Counted from the stretch's first letter, positions 49,677-58,436 are shown. The stretch: DNA of 64,000 nt from an uncultured Collinsella sp. (GCA_958412345.1 CATYSO010000001.1:162618-226617), one strand, 5' to 3'. Program-made: numbers and translations. Notes: a model not told the origin generated them from the sequence alone.

Positions 49677-50516
49677 TTACCTTGTTTTCGATGCAATTCG
49701 ATTGATATGCATCATGAGATAGAGTCTTTCTTCGTCTACAAGTTCCTGGCCCGTAAGCCGACTGAGGACAGAAGCAATATCATCGGCACACATTGATGCA
49801 ACTGGATATTCATCCTTGAGCGAGAGATACATCTTGCGGTTGTCGCTTACGATGCTTTCGCCTGAGTTCAACCTATTGAACAGGTACTGAAGATGGGTCG
49901 CGAATCTTGCGTAATCGAAACCTTCCCGATCAACCTGAATCCCAAGCCGCCTTTCAACGGCGATGGTTGATTCTTCGAGAACGCGATCGTAGACATCCGC
50001 GCCCAGCTCTTCAGTCGTTTCACATGAGTCTGAATCGGCCATGTTGTTGATAAACGCCATGGCAATTCCAACCGCCTCATGGGCAGGTAGCCTAACGTTA
50101 AGCCGCTTTCTAATTATTCTGAGCGCATACTCGCCAATTTTAAATTCAACGGGATATTGTTGGCGAACATCAAACGACAAGGGCATGTGAACGATGATGT
50201 TTTGCTCTTTGCGCTTGATTGCATACGCGATATGGTCCGCAAGGATAAACGGCAGATTGGGGCTCACCTCGTAGGGCAGCAATCCTGTCGACATATCAAT
50301 AACATCCGAGGTGAGTTCGAGAAGTTCATCGGAGACCTCATCGACAAGAGCGACATAGCGGGAGCTAACGTTATAAAACGTTCGTTGAATCTCCGAGAGT
50401 GGCACTTCATCGCCAACATTCTTAAACCCTAGGCCGCGCCCGAATGCGACTAGTTGCCTGCCGTTTCCATCGACGCAGAGGACAGCGCTGGTATTAATTC
50501 GTTTAACGATTTCCAT
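49677..50516 (-). CDS. BglG/LicT-family transcriptional antiterminator
   Basis: The 279-residue protein has an N-terminal RNA-binding CAT domain (MEIVKRINTSAVLCVDGNGR, FGRGLGFKN) and two PTS regulation domains with conserved His (ILADHIAYAIKR, PAHEAVGIAMAFINN, YLMMHINRI). It binds a RAT hairpin to prevent termination when its permease is active. A long terminator hairpin with a U-run lies in its own leader at 50523-50595, consistent with control of this operon. It is followed by the EIIBC gene. Confidence 0.93.
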   Translation of the reverse strand: MEIVKRINTSAVLCVDGNGRQLVAFGRGLGFKNVGDEVPLSEIQRTFYNVSSRYVALVDEVSDELLELTSDVIDMSTGLLPYEVSPNLPFILADHIAYAIKRKEQNIIVHMPLSFDVRQQYPVEFKIGEYALRIIRKRLNVRLPAHEAVGIAMAFINNMADSDSCETTEELGADVYDRVLEESTIAVERRLGIQVDREGFDYARFATHLQYLFNRLNSGESIVSDNRKMYLSLKDEYPVASMCADDIASVLSRLTGQELVDEERLYLMMHINRIASKTR

Positions 50517-50522
50517 GTGTCC

Positions 50523-50595
50523 CCCCTAAACAAAACAAGGCTCCCGAAGCAGAATCCGACAATCAATGTCGACAGATGCTGCTTCAGGAGCCTTG
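50523..50595 (-). terminator. Leader terminator, probable antitermination site
   Basis: Read leftward, CAAGGCTCCTGAAGCAG (50595-50579) pairs with CTGCTTCGGGAGCCTTG (50552-50536) with one G-T pair, followed by TTTTGTTT. It lies directly before the antiterminator start codon. I could not align a clear RAT consensus to it, so the binding site is inferred. Confidence 0.75.
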
Positions 50596-50649
50596 CCTGA
50601 ATATCACTCTGTGAGGTAGTTTACGCGAAACACCGTTGATGACCTCGAA

Positions 50650-50674
50650 TAAACACTTCTAAACAGTTAAACGG
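50650..50674. promoter_or_regulatory. TAAACA half-sites before antiterminator operon
   Basis: TAAACACTTCTAAACAGTTAAAC holds three TAAAC half-sites about 10 bases apart upstream of the antiterminator leader. They resemble the TAAACA motifs at 32.1-32.5 kb. Confidence 0.35.
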
Positions 50675-50715
50675 TCGGTATCTCCGCGTGAACGGTCAGA
50701 TGCAGTAAATGAGCC

Positions 50716-51204
50716 TTATGCCTGCTGATAGCGCAGGTGCTTCTCGTCGATATCGGCCAGGTCGCGGTCGAGATAGCGACGCGCGAGCCAGTTGGCCATG
50801 GGAAGGTTCTGATCCAGGTAGTTGCCACACTCCTCGGGAGCGGCGCCGGGGACATCGCCCTCAAAGCCGGCGACGAACTCAAAGAGCTCGCGCACGAGCG
50901 GCAGGATCTCCTCGCTCGTCACCTCGCCAAACACGACCAGGTAAAAGCCCGTGCGGCAGCCCATGGGGCCAAAGTAGACGATACGGCTCGACCACTCGGC
51001 ATGATTACGCAGGAACGTCGCGCCCAAGTGCTCGATGGTGTGGCACTCGGCCGTGTTCATGACCGGCTCTTTGTTGGGCGTGGTCAGGCGCAGGTCAAAG
51101 GTGGTGACGGCGGTACCGGTCGCTGGGTCGCGGTCGATGCGGCTCACATACACGCCAGGCTCAAGCAGCAGATGGTCAACGGAAAAACTCGCGATGCGCT
51201 CCAT
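50716..51204 (-). CDS. luxS: S-ribosylhomocysteine lyase LuxS
   Basis: The 162-residue protein has the metal site HTIEH and Cys in the GPMGCRTGFYLV motif, both invariant in LuxS. It cleaves S-ribosylhomocysteine to homocysteine and DPD, the precursor of autoinducer 2. It follows GAGAGGAT. The gene appears monocistronic, upstream of a palindromic repeat. Confidence 0.96.
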   Translation of the reverse strand: MERIASFSVDHLLLEPGVYVSRIDRDPATGTAVTTFDLRLTTPNKEPVMNTAECHTIEHLGATFLRNHAEWSSRIVYFGPMGCRTGFYLVVFGEVTSEEILPLVRELFEFVAGFEGDVPGAAPEECGNYLDQNLPMANWLARRYLDRDLADIDEKHLRYQQA

Positions 51205-51218
51205 GGCAGATCCTCTCG

Positions 51219-51306
51219 GTAGTCAATTTAGGACGGGCTCTTTTAGCTGGTTGAAATGATCGCACCAATCATACCAGTCAAAAAAGCCCCGTCCCAAATT
51301 AGCTAC
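51219..51306. repeat. Inverted repeat, TTTGGGACGGGGC family
   Basis: GTAGTCAATTTAGGACGGGCTCTTTT pairs imperfectly with the right half (51280-51306). The right half, 51276-51306, is identical over 31 bases to the complement of 63882-63912 near the right edge of the window. Confidence 0.83.
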
Positions 51307-51307
51307 T

Positions 51308-51344
51308 TGGGACGAGGACCAATGATTATTTGATCCCCGTCCCA
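51308..51344 (-). terminator. Hairpin after FGGY kinase gene
   Basis: TGGGACGAGGA (51308-51318) pairs with TCCCCGTCCCA (51334-51344) with one mismatch. It lies 12 bases past the kinase stop and shares the GGGACG core with the adjoining repeat. Confidence 0.55.
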
Positions 51345-51355
51345 GAAAAATCATT

Positions 51356-52846
51356 CTAGGCAGTGTATGCGATTGTTGCCTCGACCGCGTGGCGCCAGCC
51401 GGCGATCTTTTTGGCTCGCTCGTCGGCAGGCATCGAAGGCTCCACGATGCCGCGGGCGCCGTAGACGTCGACCACGTCGCGCGTGTACATGCCCAGCGCA
51501 ATACCGCAGGCCCAAGCCGCGCCCAGACCGCTCATCTCGTCGTTGCTCGCGATGCGGATGGGCGAGCCGACCAGGTCGCTCTCAAACTGCATCAGGTACG
51601 CGTCACGCGTGGGACCGCCGTCAACGCGAAGCTCGGCCAGCGCCGCGCCCGAATCCTCAACCATCGCATCGATCACGTCGAAGATCTGATAGGCGATCGA
51701 CTCGTCGGCAGCCTTCACGAACTCCGCACGGCCCGTGGTGCGCGTCATGCCAAAGACGCAGCCCTCAGCGTCGCTTGCCCAGTGCGGCGCGCCCAGACCG
51801 GTAAATGCCGGCACAAAGTAGACGCGACTCGCCGGGTTGGCGGCATAGCACAGGTCGGTGACTTCCTCGGGATTGTTGATGAGCTCCAGGTCGTCGCGCA
51901 GCCACGTCTTGACGGCGCCGGCGTAGCTCACGTTACCCTCGAGCACGTACTCGGTCACGCCGTCCATGCGCCACGCGAGCGAGCTCGAAAGCCCATGCGA
52001 GCTGGCGACAAACTCGTCGCCGACGTTCATCATGACCGAACTGCCGGTGCCATAGGTCGCCTTGGCCATGCCGCGGCTGTGGCAGCCCTGCGCAAACAGG
52101 GCGGCGTGGCTGTCGCCGAGCACGCCGTGAATAGGCACGGGCGCCGGCAAAAAGCCGCCCAGGTCCGTTGTGCCGAACAGACCGTCGGAATCGGTCACCT
52201 GCGGCAGGCAGGCAGCGTCGATGCCAAAGGCCTGGCACACCGGCTCGCTCCAGCAGCCACGGCGCAGGTCGAACAGCTGCGTGCGGCTGGCGTTGGACCA
52301 GTCGCAACGAAACTCGGCGCCGCCCGTGAGCGTCCAGACCACCCAGGCGTCAATCGTGCCCAGGCACAGCTCGCCCGCCGCAGCGGCCTTAGCAGCCGCC
52401 GGCACGTTTGCGAGAATCCAGGCCATCTTGCCCGCCGGATAGTAGGGCGAGAGCACCAGGCCCGTCGTGTCGCGCACCAACTCGGCCACGCCTTCGCGCG
52501 CGGCCAGTTCGTCGCACAGCTCGCGGGCACGGGCGCACTGCCACACCACGGCGTCGCACAGCGTCTCGCCCGTCGTGCGGTTCCAGGCAACGGTGGTCTC
52601 GCGCTGGTTGGAAATGCCGATGCCGGCGACGTCGGCCGGGTCGACCCCGGTCTCCTCCACCACGGCACGCGCCACGGCCAGCACGTTGGCCGCAATCTCG
52701 GCCGGATCATGGCTCACCCAGCCGGCCTCGTTGACGATCTGGCGATGCGAGCGGTCGGCACGATGAATCAGATGGCCGCCCTCGTCCACCAGCAGCGCCT
52801 TGGTGCCCTGCGTGGACTGATCGATTCCGATGATGTAGCGGCCCAT
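51356..52846 (-). CDS. FGGY-family carbohydrate kinase, glycerol-kinase-like
   Basis: The ATG at 52846 (MGRYIIGIDQSTQGTKALLV) follows AAAGGGG. The 496-residue protein is a complete FGGY kinase and aligns with GlpK along its length (GISNQRETTVAWNR, YGTGSSVMMNVG, FTGLGAPHW, RVDGGPTRDAYLMQF). However, the phosphate-binding loop reads DQSTQGTKALL instead of the highly conserved GlpK DQGTTSSRA, and the substrate loop reads GDSHAALF instead of GDQQAALF. The gene is next to a split transketolase and a sugar isomerase, so a ketose rather than glycerol may be its substrate. No glpF or glpD is nearby. Confidence 0.85.
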   Translation of the reverse strand: MGRYIIGIDQSTQGTKALLVDEGGHLIHRADRSHRQIVNEAGWVSHDPAEIAANVLAVARAVVEETGVDPADVAGIGISNQRETTVAWNRTTGETLCDAVVWQCARARELCDELAAREGVAELVRDTTGLVLSPYYPAGKMAWILANVPAAAKAAAAGELCLGTIDAWVVWTLTGGAEFRCDWSNASRTQLFDLRRGCWSEPVCQAFGIDAACLPQVTDSDGLFGTTDLGGFLPAPVPIHGVLGDSHAALFAQGCHSRGMAKATYGTGSSVMMNVGDEFVASSHGLSSSLAWRMDGVTEYVLEGNVSYAGAVKTWLRDDLELINNPEEVTDLCYAANPASRVYFVPAFTGLGAPHWASDAEGCVFGMTRTTGRAEFVKAADESIAYQIFDVIDAMVEDSGAALAELRVDGGPTRDAYLMQFESDLVGSPIRIASNDEMSGLGAAWACGIALGMYTRDVVDVYGARGIVEPSMPADERAKKIAGWRHAVEATIAYTA

Positions 52847-52865
52847 GGCCACCCCTTTCAAAACG

Positions 52866-52900
52866 AATGTGACAAAGGGACTGTCCCTTTGTCACATTCC
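52866..52900. repeat. Perfect hairpin between transketolase and kinase genes
   Basis: GAATGTGACAAAGGGAC (52866-52882) pairs with GTCCCTTTGTCACATTC (52884-52900) around a single base. The AAAGGGAC core recalls the GGGACAGG loops elsewhere. It starts two bases past the transketolase stop. Confidence 0.85.
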
Positions 52901-52902
52901 AA

Positions 52903-53844
52903 TTACTCTGCGGGCAGGAAGTCCTTAACGGCCTCGGCAATTCCGGTGCCCGTAAGTCCGTAATGCGCGAAGACCTCGGGCGAGGTACCGGTGATGACCG
53001 GCGCGTCGGGCAGGCTCAGGCACTTGACCGGACGCGGGCAATGCTCGCCCACAACCTGCGCGACCATGGAACCCAGGCCACCGAAGGGGCTGTGCTCCTC
53101 GACGGTCACGACGGCGCGCGTGGCACCGGCGGCCTCGATCACGGCCTCGGCGTCGAGCGGCTTGACGCAATACATGTCGAGCACCGTTGCCGAGATGCCC
53201 TGCTCGGCCAGCAGATCGGCGGCGTCCACGGCATGGCGGACCATCTCACCGGTGGCGACGATCGTCACATCGGTGCCGCGGCGCACCCAGGTGGCTCGGT
53301 CCATCTGGAACGGGCACTCGTCCTCGGTGTACACGTCCTCGACCGGGTTGCGGCCCACGCGGATGTAGGCAGGCTTGTTGTCGGCGACCAGGGCGCGCAC
53401 GAGCTCGGCGGTCTGGAAGCGGTCGCTCGGCAGATACACGCGCATGTTGGGGATCGCACTCATGGCGGCGATATCCTGCGCGGAATGGTGGCTCATACCC
53501 AGGGCGCCGTAGGACACGCCGCCCGAAATGCCGATGAGCTTGACGTTGGTATTGGAATACGAAACGTCGACCTTGCACTGCTCATACGAACGCGTGGTCA
53601 CAAAGGACGCCGGCGAGGCAGCCCAGGCCTTCTTGCCGCACGAAGCCATGCCGGCGGCGATGCTCACCAGGTCCTGCTCGGCAATGCCGACCTCAACGGA
53701 CTGCTGGGGATACTGATCGAAGAACGGCGTGAGCGACGCGGAGCCACGGGAGTCGGAGCACAGGACGACGATGTCCTTATCGGTCTCGGCGGCCTCGAGC
53801 AGCGTGTCGCAGATAACCTTGCGGTTGGCGATCTTGTTAGCCAT
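52903..53844 (-). CDS. Transketolase C-terminal subunit
   Basis: The ATG at 53844 (MANKIANRKVICDTLLEAAE) follows AAGGAGG and overlaps the end of the N-terminal subunit gene by eight bases. The 313-residue protein has the pyrimidine-binding domain (SVEVGIAEQDLVSIAAGMAS, with the catalytic Glu) and the C-terminal domain. Together with the N-terminal subunit it forms a split transketolase. Split pairs act in the non-oxidative pentose phosphate pathway or, in some sugar loci, on special ketose phosphates. Confidence 0.93.
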   Translation of the reverse strand: MANKIANRKVICDTLLEAAETDKDIVVLCSDSRGSASLTPFFDQYPQQSVEVGIAEQDLVSIAAGMASCGKKAWAASPASFVTTRSYEQCKVDVSYSNTNVKLIGISGGVSYGALGMSHHSAQDIAAMSAIPNMRVYLPSDRFQTAELVRALVADNKPAYIRVGRNPVEDVYTEDECPFQMDRATWVRRGTDVTIVATGEMVRHAVDAADLLAEQGISATVLDMYCVKPLDAEAVIEAAGATRAVVTVEEHSPFGGLGSMVAQVVGEHCPRPVKCLSLPDAPVITGTSPEVFAHYGLTGTGIAEAVKDFLPAE

Positions 53845-54673
53845 TGATGGCCTCCTTATGGGCAGCGAAATCGGCGATGATCTGGGCATATTCCTCGTCG
53901 TTGGGCAGGTGGTGGTGCCAGCCGGCCTTGTCCTCCATGACGGGCGAACCGTAGCCCTTCACCGTGTTGAGGATGATGACCGTGGGCTTGCCCTTGGTCT
54001 CGGCGGCAAGCGTCAGCGCGGCGTCGATAGCCTGGACGTCGTTGCCCGGAATGGACAGCACGTTCCAACCAAAGGCGGCCCAGCGCTCCTCCTGCGAATC
54101 CTGCTTCATGACGTCCTCGGTGCTGCCGCTGATCTGCAGACGGTTGCGGTCCACGAGCGCGCACAGGTTATCGAGCTGGTAGTTGCCGCCGCTCATGGCG
54201 CCCTCCCAGACCGAGCCCTCGGCAAGCTCGCCGTCGCCCATGATGGTGTAGACGCGGTAGTCGCGACCGTCCATCTTGCCGGCGAGCGCCATGCCCACGG
54301 CCACGGGCAGACCGTGGCCCAGCGAGCCGGAGTTCATCTCGATGCCCTTGAGCTTGTTGTTGGGATGGCCGATGTAGGGGCTGCCGAACTTGGAGAAGCG
54401 GGCCTTAACATCGTCGAGATCAAGATAGCCCTCGTGGCACAGCACCGCGTAGTAGGCCTCCATGGCGTGGCCCTTGGAGAGCACGAAGCGATCGCGGTTG
54501 GGATCGTCGACGGTCTCGGGCGAAATGTTCAGATGGTTGGCGTAAAGGGTCATGAGCGCGTCGATGACCGACATGTCGCCGCCGATGTGGCCGCCGGCGC
54601 CGGCCATGATGATGTCGACACAATCGCGGCGGAGGTCCCAGCGCAGGGACTCAAGCTCTTCGATAGTTGCCAT
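53837..54673 (-). CDS. Transketolase N-terminal subunit
   Basis: The 278-residue protein holds the thiamine-diphosphate binding motif GDGELAEGSVWEGAM with the following Asn/Asp region (DNLCALVDRNRL), and the HIGGDMSVIDAL and KGHAMEAYYAVL motifs. The stop overlaps the start of the C-terminal subunit. It begins two bases after the isomerase stop, so isomerase, both transketolase halves and the FGGY kinase likely form one operon. Confidence 0.94.
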   Translation of the reverse strand: MATIEELESLRWDLRRDCVDIIMAGAGGHIGGDMSVIDALMTLYANHLNISPETVDDPNRDRFVLSKGHAMEAYYAVLCHEGYLDLDDVKARFSKFGSPYIGHPNNKLKGIEMNSGSLGHGLPVAVGMALAGKMDGRDYRVYTIMGDGELAEGSVWEGAMSGGNYQLDNLCALVDRNRLQISGSTEDVMKQDSQEERWAAFGWNVLSIPGNDVQAIDAALTLAAETKGKPTVIILNTVKGYGSPVMEDKAGWHHHLPNDEEYAQIIADFAAHKEAING

Positions 54674-54675
54674 TT

Positions 54676-56076
54676 CTACTCTCCTCGCAGGTAGGCTTTG
54701 ACGTCTTCTTCGATGGGGTCATAAAGGTCGGGCTGGATGCCGATATACTTGCATGCCTCATAGAGCACCGGCACCACGTTGGCGTGGATGGCCACGCAGT
54801 GGTGGATGTAGGGGCCCTCGACGATCTTGGCCTCGAGGCGCTTGAGATTCTCGACCTCGACCCACAGGTAGGTGCCCATACCGGCCGGGCCGTCGATGCC
54901 GCGGGCGTTGCCCAGCAGCAGCGAGTACTCGCCGTTGTCGCCGTCAAAGCGGGCAAGGGTGAGGTCGCCGTGCTTGGCCTCGGCCGTCAGCGCGCCGGGG
55001 TGATCGAAGGCCAGCGGGTAGGTGAGCTTGGGCTTGACCGCCGCGCAGCTGCAGGGCCAGGGGCCGCAGTGCTGCAGCAGCTCGCCGTTCTCGTTGTCGG
55101 GATGGCGGACGGTCCAGTCGGCGAACATGCCACGGTGACGGCCCAGGTCGGCTGCCTCGACCATGAGTGCGGTGATGGCGCCGTGGATGTCGGTCTCGCA
55201 GACGACGGGGATGCCCATCTCGTTGAGGATGGCATTGGCGGCGCAGGGCATAATGCCCAGCTCGTCCTGCAGGGCGTTCCAGCACTGGATGGCGCCGGCG
55301 TTGCAGCCGTACTTCTCGACCAGGCGCTTCATGGCGATGGCGAGTCCAGCGACCGCGGGAACCTTGTCCTCGGGGATGCAGATCTCAAAGCTGTCGGCGA
55401 TGTGGGCGAGCATGGCGGCCATGGCCTGCTCGTCGGCCTGGGCGTCGCGCACGGCCTGGACAAGCTCGGTCATGGGGATGGGCGAAAGCTGGATGTTAAA
55501 CTTCTCGAGCAGCTCGCCCTCGTTGCACATGGTCGACCAGAAGTCGAACGGACGGGTGGCCATCTGCAGGATGCGGGTGTGCTTGAAGGTCTTGACGACG
55601 TTGCACACGGCCAGGAAGTCCCAGACGCCGCGCTCGAACTCGGGATCGGTCAGGCGGCAGTTGGTCATGTAGGTGAAGGGTACCTGGAAGCGGCGCAGGA
55701 CCTTGCCGGTCGCGAACAGGCCGCACTGGCTGTCGCGCAGGCGGGTGCCGTCGGGCTCGGGGCGCTCGTCGCGCGGGCCCCACAGCAGCACAGGCAGGCC
55801 GAGCTCGCGGGCAAGGCGGGCGCAGACGTACTCGGTGCCAAAGTTGGCGTGGCACAGCATGATGCCGTCGACGCCCTCGGCGCGGAACTTCTTGACGATG
55901 GGCTCGATATGGCTGTCGTCGAACAGCAGGCCCTCGTCGTTGATGTCGTCGATATCGACGATGTCGACACCGATCTCGCGCAGACGGTCAGCCGTCAGGC
56001 CGCGATACTTGATCGCGTCCGGCGCGCTAAAGATACTGCGGCGCGTAGGCACAAAACCGAGCTTGATCTTATCCAT
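54676..56076 (-). CDS. L-fucose/L-arabinose isomerase-like protein
   Basis: The 466-residue protein matches the FucI/AraA superfamily layout: an N-terminal Rossmann-like region (VDGIMLCHANFGTEYVCARLARELGLPVLLWGPRDE), a central domain (KFNIQLSPIPMTELVQAV) and a C-terminal domain with AIQCWNALQDELGIMPCAANAIL and acidic residues for Mn2+ binding. It is shorter than true FucI (about 590) and aligns best in style with uncharacterised isomerases. It is the first gene of the operon with transketolase and kinase. Likely reaction: aldose to ketose isomerisation; the sugar is unknown. Confidence 0.82.
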   Translation of the reverse strand: MDKIKLGFVPTRRSIFSAPDAIKYRGLTADRLREIGVDIVDIDDINDEGLLFDDSHIEPIVKKFRAEGVDGIMLCHANFGTEYVCARLARELGLPVLLWGPRDERPEPDGTRLRDSQCGLFATGKVLRRFQVPFTYMTNCRLTDPEFERGVWDFLAVCNVVKTFKHTRILQMATRPFDFWSTMCNEGELLEKFNIQLSPIPMTELVQAVRDAQADEQAMAAMLAHIADSFEICIPEDKVPAVAGLAIAMKRLVEKYGCNAGAIQCWNALQDELGIMPCAANAILNEMGIPVVCETDIHGAITALMVEAADLGRHRGMFADWTVRHPDNENGELLQHCGPWPCSCAAVKPKLTYPLAFDHPGALTAEAKHGDLTLARFDGDNGEYSLLLGNARGIDGPAGMGTYLWVEVENLKRLEAKIVEGPYIHHCVAIHANVVPVLYEACKYIGIQPDLYDPIEEDVKAYLRGE

Positions 56077-56135
56077 GTACGTCCTCCCCTAGTCACATGT
56101 TCAGTAAACAGACGCATGTTTCGTTTTGTTCTGTT

Positions 56136-56171
56136 TACTAAATGTTTTACTCTTTTGTTTAGTAGTTTAAC
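56136..56171. promoter_or_regulatory. LacI-type operator candidates before isomerase operon
   Basis: TACTAAATGTTT (56136-56147) recurs at 61644, and TTGTTTAGTAGTTT (56155-56168) recurs at 32387. AGTAAACA and CATGTTTC lie just left at 56103-56122. The region is AT-rich and holds no gene; it precedes the isomerase start by about 60-95 bases, suitable for repression by the LacI proteins at 61715 or 62707. Confidence 0.6.
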
Positions 56172-56241
56172 GCGAAAGTCCCGTAAACGGTAGTGAAATC
56201 AGCCTAAACGGTATGTAAACAATCTGAACATACAAGGGGAA

Positions 56242-56268
56242 CAAAAAGAGGGTCCCGAAGGACCCTCT
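56242..56268 (-). terminator. Rho-independent terminator after PTS EIIA gene
   Basis: AGAGGGTCC (56247-56255) pairs with GGACCCTCT (56260-56268), loop CGAA, with TTTTT on the leftward side (56246-56242). It ends the PTS-glycosidase operon 89 bases past the EIIA stop. Confidence 0.88.
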
Positions 56269-56356
56269 CTATCCGTACCTGTATGTGAACGGGCTCGTTG
56301 CCGTCTCTTCGGCGCAAGTATGTGCCGCGACAATGGCCTGTCGGCAAAGCCGGTGG

Positions 56357-56674
56357 CTAAGCACCCATCTTGCGATAGACGTCCACGAACTCCTTGGCCA
56401 GGATGCCAAAGCCCTCGGCACTCATAAGCTGGTCCTCGGCATGAACGACCAAAAGGTCGATGCTCAGGTCCTCGCCGGCAGCCGTCTGCTGGACAAGGCC
56501 GCCGTGAGCCGCGTGACCCTCGGCATAATGCTGCTGGCCCTCGGCGATCTTTGCCTCGGCCTCTTCGAACTTACCGTCGCGGGCCAGGTGAATCGCATCG
56601 ATATAGCAGCTACGCGCGCAGCCGACGCCTGCAATGATCTGAAAGCTCTGAAGCTGAATCTCTTCCGTCGTCAT
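56357..56674 (-). CDS. PTS EIIA, lactose/cellobiose type
   Basis: The 105-residue helical protein has the phospho-acceptor His78 in LLVVHAEDQLM and the conserved ARSCYIDAIHLARDGKFEEAE segment of the Lac-type EIIA family. It gives phosphate to the EIIB encoded just upstream, whose stop is two bases before this start. Part of the EIIC-EIIB-EIIA set at 56357-58341. Confidence 0.94.
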   Translation of the reverse strand: MTTEEIQLQSFQIIAGVGCARSCYIDAIHLARDGKFEEAEAKIAEGQQHYAEGHAAHGGLVQQTAAGEDLSIDLLVVHAEDQLMSAEGFGILAKEFVDVYRKMGA

Positions 56675-56676
56675 GC

Positions 56677-56979
56677 TTACAGCCTCATCAGTTCCTTGGC
56701 TTGGGCTAGCGCCTTAACGCCGTCCATCATGCCGTAGGTGGTCATGGGGATCACGCCCACCGGCACCTCGGGACATGCGGCGCAGACCTCGTCCTTGGCA
56801 TAGCCAACCTGCGGCCCAAGCAGGATGCAGTCGGCATTGCGGCCAATGGTCGCGGCCTCGTTGACGGCGTGGGCGGAGACCTCGCACTCCAGACCCTCGG
56901 CGTCAGCAGCCTTCTTGATGTTCTTCATGATGATGCTCGTGGACATGCCGCCGGCGCACATTAGAACGATGTTTTTCAT
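56677..56979 (-). CDS. PTS EIIB, lactose/cellobiose type
   Basis: The ATG at 56979 (MKNIVLMCAGGMSTSIIMKN) follows GAAAGGA. The 100-residue protein has phospho-Cys8 in the MCAGGMSTS P-loop and the LLGPQVGY motif of the family. It sits between EIIC and EIIA genes. Confidence 0.95.
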   Translation of the reverse strand: MKNIVLMCAGGMSTSIIMKNIKKAADAEGLECEVSAHAVNEAATIGRNADCILLGPQVGYAKDEVCAACPEVPVGVIPMTTYGMMDGVKALAQAKELMRL

Positions 56980-57069
56980 TGCAGTTCCTTTCCTGTAACC
57001 CCTCACAGGGACTTATATGTTTCGGCGATCAACGCGATCGGCCGAACCTTCGAACTTGTGGACAATGAC

Positions 57070-58341
57070 CTACTCGGCAGAAGCCTTTGCAGCAGCCTCC
57101 TCGGCCAGTGCCTCCTTATCGGCCATCTTGACGAACGGGATAAACAGCAGTCCGACCAGCAGGATTGCGGCGAGGACGATTGCGACCAGGCCAATGCCGC
57201 CCGTAAAGAAGTTGCTGATGGGCAGCGGCACGACAAACGGCATGGAAATGGTCGGGTTAAATGCATTGCCCAGACCGAGCATCAGGCCGACGGCGGCAGC
57301 AATGCAGGCCACGGGCTTGAGCAGGATGTAGGGGATGAACATATAAGGGTTCATGGCAATGGGCGTACCGAAGATGATGGGCTCGGAGATGTTGAAGAGT
57401 GCGGGCACCAGGGCAATCTTGGAGAGGGCCTTGTAGCGCTCGGACTTGGCCGTGAGCAGCGCAAGCTCCATGCCAAGGGCGTCAACAGAACCGACAGAGA
57501 ACATGATGATGAACGACAGGTACGGCAGTGGCTGGCCGGCAACGAATGCCTCGGTGTTGGCAAGAGCGCAGGCCTGGATAACCGGCATGTACACGCCCAT
57601 CAGGACGCTGGGGTGGATACCAAAGAAGAACAGCAGGTTGCACAGCGTAAAGTAAATGACAACGGCCCAGGGGCTGGAGCCCAGGAACATAACGGGAGTG
57701 GCAATGGTGCTGTTGATGAGGTTAAAGACATCGCCGAAGCTCGTCATGCCCATGCCCCACTTAACCAGAGCAGCCGTGGTGAAGATGACGATGGCGCAGA
57801 ACATCGGAGACAGCGAATCGGTAACAAACTGCGGGACGGAATCGGGCATGGGAATAGCCATATGCTTCATAAGGAAGTTGAGCGCCTTGGGCACGATCAG
57901 TGCCACGAGCAGCGCCACGAACAGACCCGAGCTTCCCAGATAGCTGGTGGCGATAAACGTGGAGCCGTCCTCGGCATGACCCAGCGGGATCAGGAGGAGC
58001 AAGACACCGATGGCCGCAACCGTCGACGTAAGGCCCTTGTTCTCGAGCACCTTGCCGTAGGCGTACGAGACCGAGGCACACATGTAGATGGCGCCGAGGT
58101 TCATGGTAACGACCAGCACATCGCTAATCGTCGCCGACATGCCGGTGCTGGTAAGGAACGCCTGCAGCGGCGGAATCGGCAGTCCGTTGATAATTGACAG
58201 CAGCGCCACGCCCAACGTAACGGGCATGGTCGACATCATGCCGGACATAAGACCCTTTACGACCTTAAAGCTGCTCACCTTGTGGGCAATGGGGCCCACA
58301 TGCTTCTCGAGGAAGCCCTGCATCGAATCGAGAACGCTCAT
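57070..58341 (-). CDS. PTS EIIC, cellobiose type
   Basis: The 423-residue protein has about ten membrane helices, the FGIHPSVLMGVYMPV region and the conserved NISEPIIFGTPIAMNP motif of the Lac/Cel EIIC family. It transports a disaccharide or beta-glycoside with phosphorylation. The adjacent glycosidase (58437) and hydrolase (60089) upstream suggest the cargo is a glycoside processed inside the cell. Confidence 0.94.
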   Translation of the reverse strand: MSVLDSMQGFLEKHVGPIAHKVSSFKVVKGLMSGMMSTMPVTLGVALLSIINGLPIPPLQAFLTSTGMSATISDVLVVTMNLGAIYMCASVSYAYGKVLENKGLTSTVAAIGVLLLLIPLGHAEDGSTFIATSYLGSSGLFVALLVALIVPKALNFLMKHMAIPMPDSVPQFVTDSLSPMFCAIVIFTTAALVKWGMGMTSFGDVFNLINSTIATPVMFLGSSPWAVVIYFTLCNLLFFFGIHPSVLMGVYMPVIQACALANTEAFVAGQPLPYLSFIIMFSVGSVDALGMELALLTAKSERYKALSKIALVPALFNISEPIIFGTPIAMNPYMFIPYILLKPVACIAAAVGLMLGLGNAFNPTISMPFVVPLPISNFFTGGIGLVAIVLAAILLVGLLFIPFVKMADKEALAEEAAAKASAE

Positions 58342-58436
58342 TTCGTGTCCACTGATCCTCTCTTAACGGTTCACGTAGTTGTCAAGCGGGAAATTGCGGC
58401 CGACTCTTTCCCGCCTATGACCAAAGAAAAATATGG

